Shown here: in pieces, positions 1 through 10,300 of the stretch
Layout of the letters: every line of letters begins with the position of its first letter
How positions within the stretch are numbered: the first letter of the stretch is position 1
NCBI GenBank assembly: GCA_022577435.1
Contig: JAKOON010000006.1
Coordinates: 13,772,501-13,836,500, forward strand
Length of the DNA stretch: 64,000 nucleotides
Direction of reading: 5' to 3'
Source: Embiotoca jacksoni
Taxonomy: Eukaryota; Chordata; Actinopteri; Embiotocidae
The notes under the pieces: model-generated
Databases searched by the model: none
The model's input: the letters and a program-made list of their open reading frames with translations, nothing else
Told to the model about the DNA's origin: nothing
Program-made: the position numbers and the translations under genes

Positions 1-66
1 TGTACCTGTTCATTAACTAAATCTGTAACTTTATGTGTCCAAAATGAGGATTTCTTTTTCTCCTAG

Positions 67-198
67 GAAAACTGCATAAATATGTTGCTTAAATGTTACA
101 TGTTGGAGTTGATGATGGTCATCAATGAGTTGGATATCAAGGGTAACCCAGCACAATGCATCTTTCATTTCAATGAAGCACTGCATCCTGAAGTAAAT
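67..198 (+). CDS. il15: interleukin-15, penultimate coding exon
   Basis: This exon encodes 44 residues in one open frame and is bounded by a pyrimidine-rich acceptor (ttttctcctag) and a GTAAGT donor. The peptide starts ENCINMLLKCYMLEL. Its two cysteines are seven residues apart, as are the first cysteines of the two IL-15 disulphides (C35 and C42 in mature human IL-15), and the flanking KC-(F/Y)-LLEL pattern is the IL-15 helix-A signature. IL-15 is a secreted four-helix cytokine acting through IL-15R-alpha, IL-2R-beta and the common gamma chain on lymphocytes and NK cells; that role is family knowledge. The upstream exons (signal peptide, propeptide) lie left of the window. IL-21 and IL-2 are the alternatives, but the inpp4b neighbour decides for il15. 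Confidence 0.88.
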
Positions 199-345
199 GT
201 AAGTGTGACATTTTCAATTGTACCTTTCATTCTCACATTGCCACAGAGCTGGAGCTAACAAACCCATCATAACATTACACACAAAACCTTTGTTGTTTTA
301 TTAATGTTTAAACATTGGTTTAATTGTATCTCCTTTAAACTTCAG

Positions 346-459
346 GTTGACTGTCCACCATGTGAAGCATACTCTCTTAATAATATTACAATATTCCTGG
401 ATAGACTAAATTACCTTTTGGAAAAAATGAACGTCTTGCAGTATCTTCCTAAAACATAA
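346..459 (+). CDS. il15: interleukin-15, last coding exon and stop
   Basis: This exon encodes 37 residues plus TAA, follows a TTCAG acceptor, and joins the 67-198 exon in phase 0. It begins VDCPPCEAYSLNN. The C-x2-C-E pair matches C85 and C88 of human IL-15 (GCKECEE), so all four disulphide cysteines of the family are present across the two exons. The rest is an amphipathic helix (ITIFLDRLNYLLEKMN) in the place of helix D, which contacts the gamma chain in the family. An N-I-T sequon is present. The human gene splits at the equivalent point. The short hydrophilic tail YLPKT precedes the stop. Confidence 0.88.
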   Translation, partial: VDCPPCEAYSLNNITIFLDRLNYLLEKMNVLQYLPKT

Positions 460-815
460 TAAGATGTAAATACTCTAAGCTACAAATGTGTATTTGTGTA
501 AATTTGTAAAGAATTGCGTGCTTTTTGTATATAGATTACACTGTAACTGTAAGAACCAGTGCCACACACCATGCCGTCCTGAAGGATGAATTAATTGTTT
601 TTTCTATATAATAGAACGACTGCATTAATGTGAATGTACAGCAGGATTACATTCATTGTTTGTTTTTAACTTGGCCTCACGATCTGTTGCAAAATTGTAC
701 TGAATATACAGAATGTATGTCATTAAGCTAAACACTACCTAATGTAACACCTATTCAACTGTATGCGCCTCATGACCTGCTCATTCCAGTAAATAATACT
801 TTACCTGTAGAGTCT
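460..815 (+). other. il15: il15 3' untranslated region (approximate end)
   Basis: AT-rich, non-coding sequence follows the TAA. No canonical AATAAA is present. AATATA near 702 and AGTAAA at 788-793 are variant hexamers that could serve, so the end is a guess. Nothing else was recognised up to the Tc1-like element at 990. Confidence 0.4.
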
Positions 816-989
816 TTTATTTGAATTCTTGTACCTATGATTGTATTATTTGTGGAGTGTCTTTTGTAAATGAGCAAAAGTTATGTTTATGCACATTGTT
901 CAGACTAAAAGCAGCCCCTCTTTAAGATAACAAAGTGTTAGCGTTGGTGTCGCCTCAGGAACTGATGAGGCATACGAAAGACTTGCATA

Positions 990-1222
990 CAGTGGTGTGA
1001 AAAAGTGTTTGCCCCCTTCCTGATTTCCAATTTTTTTGCATGTCTGTCACACTTAAATGTTTCAGATCATCAAACAAATTTAAATATTAGTCAAAGATAA
1101 CACAAGTAAACACACACACACACACACAAAAAAAATGCAGTTTTTAAATGAAGGTTTTTATTATTAAGGGAGAAAAAAAAATCCAAACCCACATGGCCCT
1201 GTGTGAAAAAGTGTTTGTCCCC
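990..1222 (+). repeat. left terminal inverted repeat of Tc1-like element
   Basis: This is the reverse complement, with scattered changes, of about 2417-2621. The outer (995-1016) and inner (1201-1222) copies of the tgtgaaaaagtgtttg motif are nearly identical direct repeats and are the likely transposase-binding sites. A CA run (about 1111-1128) has expanded inside this copy and is absent from the right repeat. Confidence 0.88.
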
Positions 1223-1388
1223 TCCTGTTAAAACATAACTTAACTGTTGTTTATCACACCTGAGTTCAATTTCTCTAGCCACACCCAGGCCTGATTACTG
1301 CCACACCTGTTCTCAATCAAGAAATCACTTAAATAGGACCTGCCTGACAAAGTGAAGTAGACCAAAAGATCCTCAAAAGATAGACATC

Positions 1389-2416
1389 GTGCCGAGATCC
1401 AAAGAAATTCAGGAACAAAGGAGAAAGAAAGTAATTGAGATTTATCAGTCTGGAAAAGGTTATAAAGCCTAAAGTTTTTAAAGCTTTGGGACTCCAGAGA
1501 ACCACAGTGAGAGCCATTATCCACAAATGGAGAAAACATGGAACAGTGGTGAACCTTCCCAGGAGTGGCCGGCTGACCAAAATTACCCCAAGAGCGCAGC
1601 GACGACTCATCCGAGAGGTCACAAAAGACCCCACAACAACATCCAAAGAACTGCAGGCCTCACTTGCTTCAGTTAAGGTCAGTGTTCATGACTCCACCAT
1701 AAGAAAGAGACTCGGCAAAAATGGCCCGCATGGCAGAGTTCCAAGACGAAAACCACCGCTGAGCAAAAAGAACATTAAGGCTCGTCTCATTTTTGCCAGA
1801 AAACATCTTGATGATGTCCCAAGACTTTTGGGAAAATACTCTGTGGACTGACGAGACAAAAGCTGAACTTTTTGAAAAATGTGTGTCCCATTACATTTGG
1901 CGTAAAAGTAACACCGCATTTCAGAAAAAGAACATCATACCAACAGTAAAATATGGTGGTGGTAGTGTGATGGTCTGGGGCTGTTTTGCTGCTTCAGGAC
2001 CTGGAAGACTTGCTGTGATAAATGGAACCATGAATTCTACTGTCTACCAAACAAACCTGAAGGAGAATGTCCGGCCATCTGTTCGTGACCTCAAGCTGAA
2101 GCCAACTTGGGTTCTGCAGCAGGACAATGATCCAAAACACACCAGCAAGTCCACCTCTGAATGGCTGAAGAAAAACAAAATGAAGACTTTGGAGTGGCTT
2201 AGTCAAAGTCCTGACCTGAATCCTGTTGAGATGCTGTGGCATGACCTTAAAAAGGTGATTCGTGCTGGAAAACCCTCCAATGTGGCTGAATTACAACAAC
2301 TCTGCAAAGATGAGTGGGCCAAAATTCCTCCACAGCGCTGTAAAAGACTCATTGCAAGTTATCGCAAACGCTTGATTGCAGTTGTTGCTGCTAAGGGTGG
2401 CCCAACCAGTTATTAG
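1389..2416 (+). pseudogene. Tc1-like transposase, two frameshifts, no ATG
   Basis: This is a DD34E-type transposase remnant. The expected first codon is GTG (1389), followed by PRSKEIQEQRRKK and a helix-turn-helix region. A TAA at 1470-1472 marks a first frameshift; the frame then resumes as KALGLQRTTVRAIIHKW and RSGRLTKITPRAQRRL, the paired-like DNA-binding half. A second frameshift near 1815 (gatgatgtcccaag) moves into the frame holding the catalytic core. The acidic residues are visible: LWTDETK (Asp at 1850-1852), QQDNDPKH (about 2120-2140) and SPDLNPVEMLW (Glu at 2228-2230). The normal family terminus AAKGGPTSY and a TAG (2414-2416) follow. Catalytic residues survive but the gene is not translatable as one protein. 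Confidence 0.92.
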
Positions 2417-2621
2417 GTTTAGGGGGCAAACACTTTTTCACACAGGGCCATGTGGGTTTGGATTTTTTTTTCTCCCTTAATAATAAAAACCTTCATTTAA
2501 AAACTACATTTTATGTTTATTTGTGTTATCTTTGACTAATATTTAAATTTGTTTGATGATCTGAAACATGTAAGTGTAACAAACATGCAAAAAAATAAGA
2601 AATCAGGAAGGGGGCAAACTG
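2417..2621 (+). repeat. right terminal inverted repeat of Tc1-like element
   Basis: This is an inverted copy of the left repeat, starting with the gggggcaaacactttttcac motif just after the transposase stop. It ends at aagggggcaaac and then diverges into tggtttataat, so the terminal sequence required at the cut site is missing. Confidence 0.85.
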
Positions 2622-2622
2622 G

Positions 2623-4859
2623 TTTATAATACTCTGAGGTGGGATTTTATTCTTTTGGATTTTGTCTGATTATGAAGTAAAAATTTTAAATACAGTGTTT
2701 ATTTTACTAATCAAATGGCTTTAACAGGGATTCAGACCAGAAACAGATAATTAATATACTGTACACACATTATCTAAAGACTGGTTTGCTCACACGCTGC
2801 ACTTTTTTTTTTGCTGCTTGAGCTACGAAAACTAAGTGGAAATGTGTAAAGTGCATTTATTTTACAAGTAAAACAAGTTTGGCAAAACAGACTTTTTGAT
2901 TTTCTGAACACTTTTTGTCTGAAAGTTGCATTTCCTCTGACCCATCTAGAACGGCTAAGTTTTATTATGATCATGTTTAAGTGTTGTGTAGGAGGCTGCT
3001 GCATACTGAGAAGTGACAGTCCTCAGGCACAAGTCTGTACATTAGCATTAGGAAGGAAAACTAGAGGAGCTGGTTCAGCACCGCTGCGGAGGCAGACTGT
3101 ATCTGTGATCAGGACTGCAGCCTTGGGATGACACAGCCGTCTCTGTGAGAGAACCCATGGCTGTGCTGTTTTTGCTACGATGATCGCTGTGACACATTTC
3201 TTTTTAATGGGTGGAACATTGACTACACCCAGCAGTGGTTTTTTTCTGGCTGAGCATTGTATTGACCCTACTATAGAGAGATAGTTACTTTATTAATCCC
3301 ACAAGGGTACATTTTTTCACTGAACTCTTGTGGTATTCCAGTGACACATCTGTCATAGAGGGACTGCTGGTTCAAATTGTAACAGCCGGACATCCCCATA
3401 GCACTAAATATTCAACCAGAAATATGAGAGAAGTTCAAGTAATAACCATATCCAAAGACAGCTTTGGCCAACGCACAGGCAGAGCAGATGCAGCTATCCG
3501 TACGACCAGCTGTCGCTTTTAATCCTGTGTTTTTTTTCTTGAAGTGCTTCTTGTCGACCTTATTCAATAAAATACGTTGGCTTGTGATTTTCCACACAGG
3601 GCTAAAGTTAGTCTGAATGCAACCTCACTGCATTGAGGATGGTCATCCTCAAGTAATCCACTTGTAAAAAGGTGCTCCACATCGCAACTACAGATCAAAA
3701 CTCCCCTAAGTATCTTTATATATAAAAAGTTGCAAATTATTTTGCTCTTCAACTGTAAAGATTTCATTAAGATTTAGGAGAATGTAGTTTAACCGTTTTC
3801 TGCTGAACGAGAGAGAAACCGAATGTGGGTACAAGTGGTAAGGAGGGTCCAGGAAATCTAAAGATGGTTATGGTTTCCTTGAACTTCATGACAGACAATC
3901 AGTATTTGATTGAAGTGTCAACATCCATTTATTAATGCTGTTTGAGCTCTTCATTGTAAAGCTGTGCTATCAGAGTGGAACTTGGAATATGTTTATGTCT
4001 CTTTTCAACGGCTGTTGGGTTGCAATTAGATAACCATTGTTCAGAAGGAAATAGAGCCAATGCATGGCTCACAGCCAACAGTCACTAATGCATCAAATAA
4101 AGATAACATAGTCGCAGGTCTTGGATTAGGCCTGGGTTTCAAATTTGGCAATTGGAGTTGCCAAAATCTAAAACATAGATAAGACCTGAAACTGACATGT
4201 TTTTTGTGTTTTTTGACACACATTTGACATTAATTCTGTAGTTGCCAGGAGAAAAATTAATCAGTGATGGGAAACACATGGGAACAGACATCTTGCTGCC
4301 TCCGTGAATTCTTTCAGCACGAACGAACAACAACCAGCCAAAGTACAGTTTCCAAAGGATTTACTCAAACACAAACAATGTATCAATGACTGTGTGCTCT
4401 GCTGCCGAGCATCTGAGAATATGTCACACGTATGTGTCATACATCAGGTCTGCAGCCAGCCTGCTGCTCAGTCTCTCCAGGAGTGCAAGCCCTCTGGTGT
4501 CCTGAGACTTGGTTTTTAAAGAGGAAGAGAGGAACAATCAGGGATTCGATTCAGCTGGGCTAATTAAAGTTGCTGTAAAGCAAATTCCAAGATTTGCTTC
4601 TCTCAGTACATTATATACGTGTGAAATAAGTCGCTGAAAGCATGTGCAAAGTTTGAAAACTTTGTCGCACTGAAATGTGGAGTTAGACCGTTAAACAGTT
4701 TCTCATCCGTCTTCAGCTCAGGTTTTTTTTAGGTGGGGCTAAAAGCTAGCCTATCTACGTCACAAGGCTACCGCACAGACGGTTTAGATATCTCTTTCAT
4801 ATATTTATTTTTGATACCCTTTGTATAAGATATTATTTGTCCTCTTAGATAAGCTTTTA
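2623..4859. other. intergenic sequence, no gene seen
   Basis: AT-rich unique-looking DNA. Short open frames here show no recognisable domain or splice context. The only feature picked out is the LINE-type tail at about 3276-3318. Confidence 0.5.
3276..3318 (+). repeat. LINE-type 3' tail fragment
   Basis: Contains gatagttactttattaatcc followed by acaaggg, the conserved teleost LINE 3' tail pattern (TTTATTRATCCC...GGG). The same core recurs at about 17311-17345 and, inverted, at about 18517-18545. Only the terminal tail is present, as expected from 5'-truncated retroposition. The exact LINE family (Rex1/L2-like) is not settled. Confidence 0.5.
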
Positions 4860-5125
4860 GCATCTCTGGATATCTGTGTGCACTTTTGTGAAATGGCCCG
4901 ATGAGGTCCATGCCAATCTGCTCAAATGAGACCTCCATTAACAGCAGAGGGCGCAAAGGTGCCCTCGGAATGGCCGGATGGTTTTCCAATTGACACTCCG
5001 GGCAGGATGCAGACCAACGGCGCACATCCCCCCAGATACCCGGCCAATAAAATCGGGTTATTATCTGGTACAGTGTTTTTTCATACCCCATGTGGCCATG
5101 TGTACGGGACACAGGATCTGTGCTG
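4860..5125 (-). pseudogene. Ty3/Gypsy integrase fragment (zinc-binding part)
   Basis: Read on the minus strand, this encodes GHMGYEKTLYQIITRFYWPG followed by a CPECQ motif, the C-terminal half of an integrase HHCC zinc finger. It then reads PLRPLLLMEVSFEQIGMDLI, the linker into the catalytic core. The reading breaks down after PFHKSAHRYPE near 4860. The MDLIGPFH wording is shared with the retroelement at 30853, so this is a separate fragment of the same or a close Gypsy family. It holds exactly the HHCC part that the 29.7-33.1 kb copy has lost. No LTRs were seen beside it. Confidence 0.82.
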
Positions 5126-5291
5126 AAATAAAGTTAATCTCTCCCTGATCTTTTACCATTAAGAATCCCTGACCTATTTCAATAAATTACTCAACACCAC
5201 ACTACACATACACAAATCACAAGTTGCCTCACACATTCCATTGTAATTACATTTCTCATTCCTTTCCTGCCTTCATGTATATCTGTATTAT

Positions 5292-5338
5292 ATTTCCATC
5301 ACAAATTGGCATCAGGAACACACCTTTGTGATGGAAAT
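5292..5338. repeat. perfect 14-bp inverted repeat, 19-nt loop
   Basis: The arm atttccatcacaaa (5292-5305) is exactly complementary to tttgtgatggaaat (5325-5338). No target-site duplication was evident. It could be the terminal hairpin of a mobile-element remnant or a folded RNA; neither is shown. Confidence 0.75.
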
Positions 5339-5576
5339 CGTGGAGATGAGGTGGAGAAAGTAGAGGAGACCGATTTGGGTGTGATGTTTATTGGTCAATC
5401 GAGGAGAGAGGCCACAACGTGTGGCAATGCCGGGTTGCTACACCTCTCTGTCTGGACTCAACTATAGGAACACCTTGTGTCCTTGGCTGAATACCGTGAG
5501 ACCGAGAGTCAGACATGCTCAACATGTAGCAGGAACAGTTAGTTCCTGGGGTCAGGGTGTTCCTTATGTCAGGACT

Positions 5577-5960
5577 ATCCATCCATCCATCCATCCATCC
5601 ATCCATTATCTATACCCACTTTATCCTGAACAGGGTCAGGGAAGGGCTGGAGCCTATCCCAGCTCACTTAGGGCGAAGGCAGGGTTCACCCTGGACAGGT
5701 CGCCAGCCTAACACAGGGCCAACACAGAGACAGACCAGAAACAAAGACCATTCACGCTCTCATTCACACCTAAGGGCAATTTGTAGAACCATCAATTAAC
5801 CTGAGAGGCACGTTATTGGATGGTTGGAGGAAGCTGGAGTACCTGGAGAGAACCCAGGGAGAACATGCAAACTCCACACAGAACGGCCCAGGCCCGGATT
5901 CAAACCTGGAACCTTTTTGCTGTGAGGCGACCATGCTAGCCACTCTACCACTGTGCCGCC
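5577..5960 (-). mobile_element. SINE/LINE-derived retroposon with TCCA tail
   Basis: On the minus strand the element starts ggcggcacagtggtagagtg, has a tRNA B-box-like ggtttgaatcc (tRNA consensus GGTTCGANTCC), and continues through the widely dispersed teleost module gagtttgcatgttctccc. It ends in a (GGAT)n run, which is the (ATCC)n at 5577-5606 on the plus strand. A promoter-like head and a simple-repeat tail are typical of retroposed elements. The family name is uncertain. A second head-only copy lies at 12617-12722. Confidence 0.75.
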
Positions 5961-6864
5961 ATGTTTGGACTAAACAATAGAATTTTCTTGACAATATATA
6001 TGCTTTGTCTCATATTATAATTTTTTTTCTTGTCTGTTATGTTATATTGCATAGACAAATAATGTTCAATTACATGTACACCTGTAAAAAAACGCATGCA
6101 AATCATTACACATATATCTCTATACAATCAATACAAAAATGAAATCATTCTTTAATTTGAAATGGGCATTTGTAAATGTCAAATGTATCACACAACTAAT
6201 CTTTTCAAACATGCATAGAAGTCCAAGGTATCAACCCCCAGAATATACAACTACTTTAGAGTTAAAAAAAATAAATAATTAATTTGTTTCCAATGATCAA
6301 GCTGCACTTAATTTGGTCTCACTGGGCTGTATCAATAGAGATATACAAACATGATAGAACATTTGGTTTGAAACACAAGTAGATGGAAAGTTAAGGGAAA
6401 AACAATGATGGGAAGGTTTAGACCTGAACATGTGATATTATAAAAATAAACAGATCTCATTCTTGAGAACAATAGAAGTGCATAAAGTCATCTACACAAG
6501 GTCAGGCTTTGAGTGTTGCACTTCTTGTAAAACTTAGAACATTAAAACCCTCCTATTTTGCATTTCATTGTGGAGAGGAGTATTTATTCCACAAAAATCA
6601 CTGGAGCATGGTCGTCCACTCCTGAACATGGGAACTGTAACTAACAAAAAAAAGTTTAGAGATCCACTTTGTTTTTTTCATCGCCACATAACCAGCAAAC
6701 AATCCCAACCGGTGAGTATTTTAATCACACAAACACTCACTTTAAAAACAATCTGCAGAAGAGAAATTCCTCACGCATACAAACAAAGGCAGTATAAACT
6801 GCTTGAGGTGTTGAAAGACTCATTAACATAAACTGCACACACAGATTGTCTACATCTTTGGCTT
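5961..6864. other. intergenic sequence, no gene seen
   Basis: AT-rich DNA between the retroposon and the presumed inpp4b polyadenylation site. No domain, repeat or convincing exon was seen. An inverted AATAAA near 6580 could be a distal inpp4b poly(A) signal. Confidence 0.4.
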
Positions 6865-7177
6865 GCACTCACAGATGAACAGTTTATTGCTGCTTAAACC
6901 ATTAAAAAAAAAGCAGGAAAATGCATTTCTTTTACAAGTAACATGTATAATTCAGCTTGGGATTGAATAAGCCCCTTTTTCTTTAGGCTTATGCATGTAC
7001 ACCTCTCCCATACCAGAGCAAACAAAAACAAACAGCAACAACAAAAAAAACATCCAGTAGGTGTTTTCATTCTGAACAATACAACATTTTATATCCTCAC
7101 TATTATTTATAACCTTTGATATATTTACTACTGGGACAACACTGAGAGAGTACTTTGACAGTATGTGGCTCACGTCC
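6865..7177 (-). other. inpp4b: inpp4b 3' untranslated region
   Basis: Sequence downstream of the TGA on the minus strand. The first AATAAA on that strand is at 6888-6883, about 290 bases past the stop, which gives the estimated end. Confidence 0.45.
6883..6888 (-). terminator. candidate AATAAA poly(A) signal of inpp4b
   Basis: The plus strand reads tttatt, i.e. AATAAA on the transcribed strand. It is the first canonical hexamer after the inpp4b stop codon. Confidence 0.4.
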
Positions 7178-7310
7178 TCATGAGTCAACTTTGCCATAAG
7201 TCCCCTCCGGAGGTCGGTAGCACTTGGGGAAGGCCATCAGCTGCAACATGTTGAAGGCATATTTCCTGCATCTAATATTCTTTTGAACGTTCTCAATCCG
7301 ACATCCTTCT
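7178..7310 (-). CDS. inpp4b: inpp4b last coding exon, C-terminus and stop
   Basis: After the acceptor gatcatcag at 7311-7312, the exon reads (R)EGCRIENVQKNIRCRKYAFN then MLQLMAFPKCYRPPEGTYGK and VDS, followed by TGA at 7180-7178. This is the highly conserved end of the phosphatase domain, about 32-76 residues after the catalytic loop. The first base completes the split Arg codon from 13334. It encodes the hydrophilic alpha-type C-terminus; no alternative hydrophobic tail exon was identified. Confidence 0.95.
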
Positions 7311-10300
7311 CTGATGATCAAAATAAAGAGGGTGAGGAGGAATGAGGAAAGAAAAGAAAAGAGAACAAACAAAAGTAAACATGAGTGAGATCTAAAAATC
7401 ATGTTTGTAATGAGAATGACAAATGCAGGCCTGTAAAGGAAGCTTCTCACTAATTTGTGTCATTGAATTTGGTTAATCAATGTGCAACCTGTTTGCATTT
7501 TTCTTTTAAAAAAAAAAGAAAGAATAAGCAGCAAAATATATAATGTATACATATTAAACAACTGGAAAGAGCTGAAAGATGCAAGCTGCAGAAGGCCCGT
7601 TCAAACCTGAGACAGCTGGAGCAGTTTGCTCTGGAAGAGTGAACCAAATGACCTGTTGACAGGTGCGCAAGTCTCACTGAGAGCTACACAAGTCGTCTGT
7701 TTGCAGGTATTCCCTCTAAAGTGCTTCATGTTGCTGTTGTCGTTATTATTTAACAATTAAAAAATATTCTGTTGAATCAAAAATCTGAAGCAAAGTCTGA
7801 TTTGTATTAAATATGGGATAAACAAGGATGGAGGCTGACCACTTTCCTCAGTTTCAAGTTTTTTCAGAGAAAATGGTGTGCTTTTCCCATTTTCCTGAAA
7901 CAGTACCAACAAATTATTTCACAACTGTAAAAACCATCAGGAGGATTACAATGGAAACCCATTATGAACCATATTATTGCTGCCAAGATGGTGTGGAATA
8001 ATGCAGTCACTATGAATATATTTCCAGTCCCATCTCACACAAAGACAGCATTGTCTGCTGTACAATAAATACTTTTGGGCAAGACACTAAATGTCAGTGA
8101 AGTTTTAGTTTGAATGTCTTACATAAAACTATCCCTGGATTAACACGTTACTTTAAATACTTTAAATCCAGGTTTTCAAATTGAGCTCAAAGGAAATAAT
8201 GAAAGAAGTCGCTACAAAGATTATGCAAGGTTCACCATTGGGAGAGAAATGAAAACATCTTTTTTAAATTGTATTTTTCATATTGTGATCTGAATGAAGT
8301 AAAAGAAAAAGTGAGCAGTGGAGTACAATTTTTTTTTTTTTTTTAAAAAGGGATCTGATGGGATTCTGTTGCACAACATCTTATAACTTTGTGAGTATTT
8401 CATAACATCCTACATGACCATACTCGTACTGTACTCAAAGGTTTTTCTTCACATTGGAATCCACCATTGAGAAAATCTTACCATGAGGGCCATGTAGTTG
8501 TTTGATAATTCTTTCATTTTTTTTTCTAACAACAGAATATGCTGTGATGATGATCACAGGATTATATCACAAACTCCTAAAAAGCTACATAATGGAGTTC
8601 GGATGTTTGGTGTGGTTTATAATTAAGTTTGAACTGTTGACATATAGCTAAACAGGAAGGGGCTCACTCAGCAGGGAGTCTTACAATCCTGATAAGTTTA
8701 GAAAAAGGCTGTTTCAAATTGTGACCTCATACCCACGATGAGCACAGAAGAGCACTGCTCACTGCTACATAATATCATTACAACTGACTTTTTACACATG
8801 TAATGTTACAGCAAGGCAGTGAGGAGCTACACCGGGCTATTCTTAACAATGTGTGACTACATGTGCTGACATAGAAGCAAGTTAACTCAGTATTAGGACA
8901 GAAATATCTGTGTATCAAAGCAAGTGTTAAAGAGTTGTCAGTAGCAGAAAAGGAAACTCATGCAAACGGACGAAACACAAGCAAGAACAGAAATGCTTCA
9001 AATAAATAAAGAAACCCAACTAAATTGACAAATGTGTAAATTAAAAGATATTTACGCTCCACTACAAATACAGAAACACTATCAATCTTACACAGCAGAC
9101 ATTTCCAGACATTTTGTTGAAGTTGGCTACCTGCCAGTGATGTTGAAAAATGAACTCCAACCTGTTTATCTGTTCAGTGTACCGGTACCTTTGAAACTTC
9201 TTTTGTGTATGAAAAACATACGTCGCTCCCTTTTGTATTAACTCTCTCTCTCTAAAAAACAAGGTTTTGATTCATCAGATTTTAAATGTAACTTCTGTTA
9301 CTACTTTAAATACCATATCGTCCGTTTCCTTTAAAGATAATAGTTTTAATATTCTATAGTTTTGTATTATGCTATAAAAAGACCAAAACCAACAATAACT
9401 TGATCCCAATAAGAATATCGACACCTTATTTTTGACACAGTAATGAAAAACTATTAAAAACACTTCAATTATTCTGGGTGAAATGTTCCCACATCGCCAT
9501 GAATGTAGCCGCTATGATGTATTTTAAAGTGAATCCCACACATACCGTTCTCATTAATGCTAACAGTAATGAATGAATTTGTGGCAATGTGATAAAGAGA
9601 GCGTAGGGAAATTGGACCGTATTGATACATGGACCTGTGCAGTGTTGTTGTTCGAAGTGAGATAAACACAGAAAAACATCAGGCTTGATCTTTAAGCTAT
9701 ACATTAACATAATCATAGTTTTTGTTTATATTGTTTATACGTTTGGATTTCAGTGAGTCTAAACTTTATGTTTGTATTAGTTTTGAAGTCTTGATCTTGT
9801 CAGATAATATGGACTAACTTACCAAAAAAACAACAACTAGTAAATCTGGGGAGAGTAAATGTTTAATAGCTGATTTTGTTACCTAATACCATCTGATGGA
9901 AATCAATTTTCCTTGTCCTCCACTACTGCAGAGCGATTAATGCCCCACAGCCTGAGGTCGATAATAAACCACTTGCACTAATTACCCTTACACAAAAAGC
10001 CCGTTAGCTCATAATACCCCCACTAATAAAAGAATAATCAGCAAACAGAAAAAAAGCAGTGCGTAGAGATGGCATTGTCAGCACTTTATTGATATTTTGC
10101 AAGCAGAAAAACAAGACTTAAAATGAGCCACACAACCAGTAAGTGGGAGCTAACAAGCAGCAGGGCAATGGGATAAAAGTGTCGCGACGCTGGCTTGTTC
10201 TCTGTCACGGTGCCAGCCTCGGGATCCTCCCACTGCCCAATGTCTCCCTGGGTCAGCCGACTGCAGGGGTGCCCATCAGAGTGAAACAGAGCGAACAGAG

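Larger units (their letters stand above)
990..2622 (+). mobile_element. Tc1-like DNA transposon, decayed, IR/DR type
   Basis: The left end follows a TA dinucleotide (988-989) and starts cagtggtgtgaaaaag. Long terminal inverted repeats of about 210-230 bp flank a transposase pseudogene. Each repeat carries two direct copies of a tgtgaaaaagtgtttg-type motif (995 and 1201 on the left), the IR/DR layout of Tc1/Sleeping Beauty-type fish transposons. The right repeat matches as far as the aagggggcaaac block (about 2609-2621), but the outermost ~17 bases and the closing TA are not recognisable, so the right terminus is lost or mutated. The element lies in the il15-inpp4b intergenic space and should be immobile. 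Confidence 0.92.

Noticed and set aside
67..459. Reading the plus-strand cytokine as IL-21
   Set aside because: The CPPC motif and following helix also resemble IL-21 (CPSCDSY). However, the N-terminal exon matches the IL-15 C-x6-C/LLEL pattern, and the neighbour inpp4b is the IL15 neighbour.
5860..5960. tRNA-like B box considered as a tRNA gene
   Set aside because: No cloverleaf or anticodon arm is formed. The sequence continues into a dispersed retroposon with a simple-repeat tail, and a partial second copy exists.
7311..7450. Hydrophobic stretch (LLLFVLFSFLSSFLLTLF) in frame with the last inpp4b exon
   Set aside because: It lies upstream of a good AG acceptor, and the conserved catalytic exon joins exactly at 7310, so it is intron read-through rather than a membrane segment.
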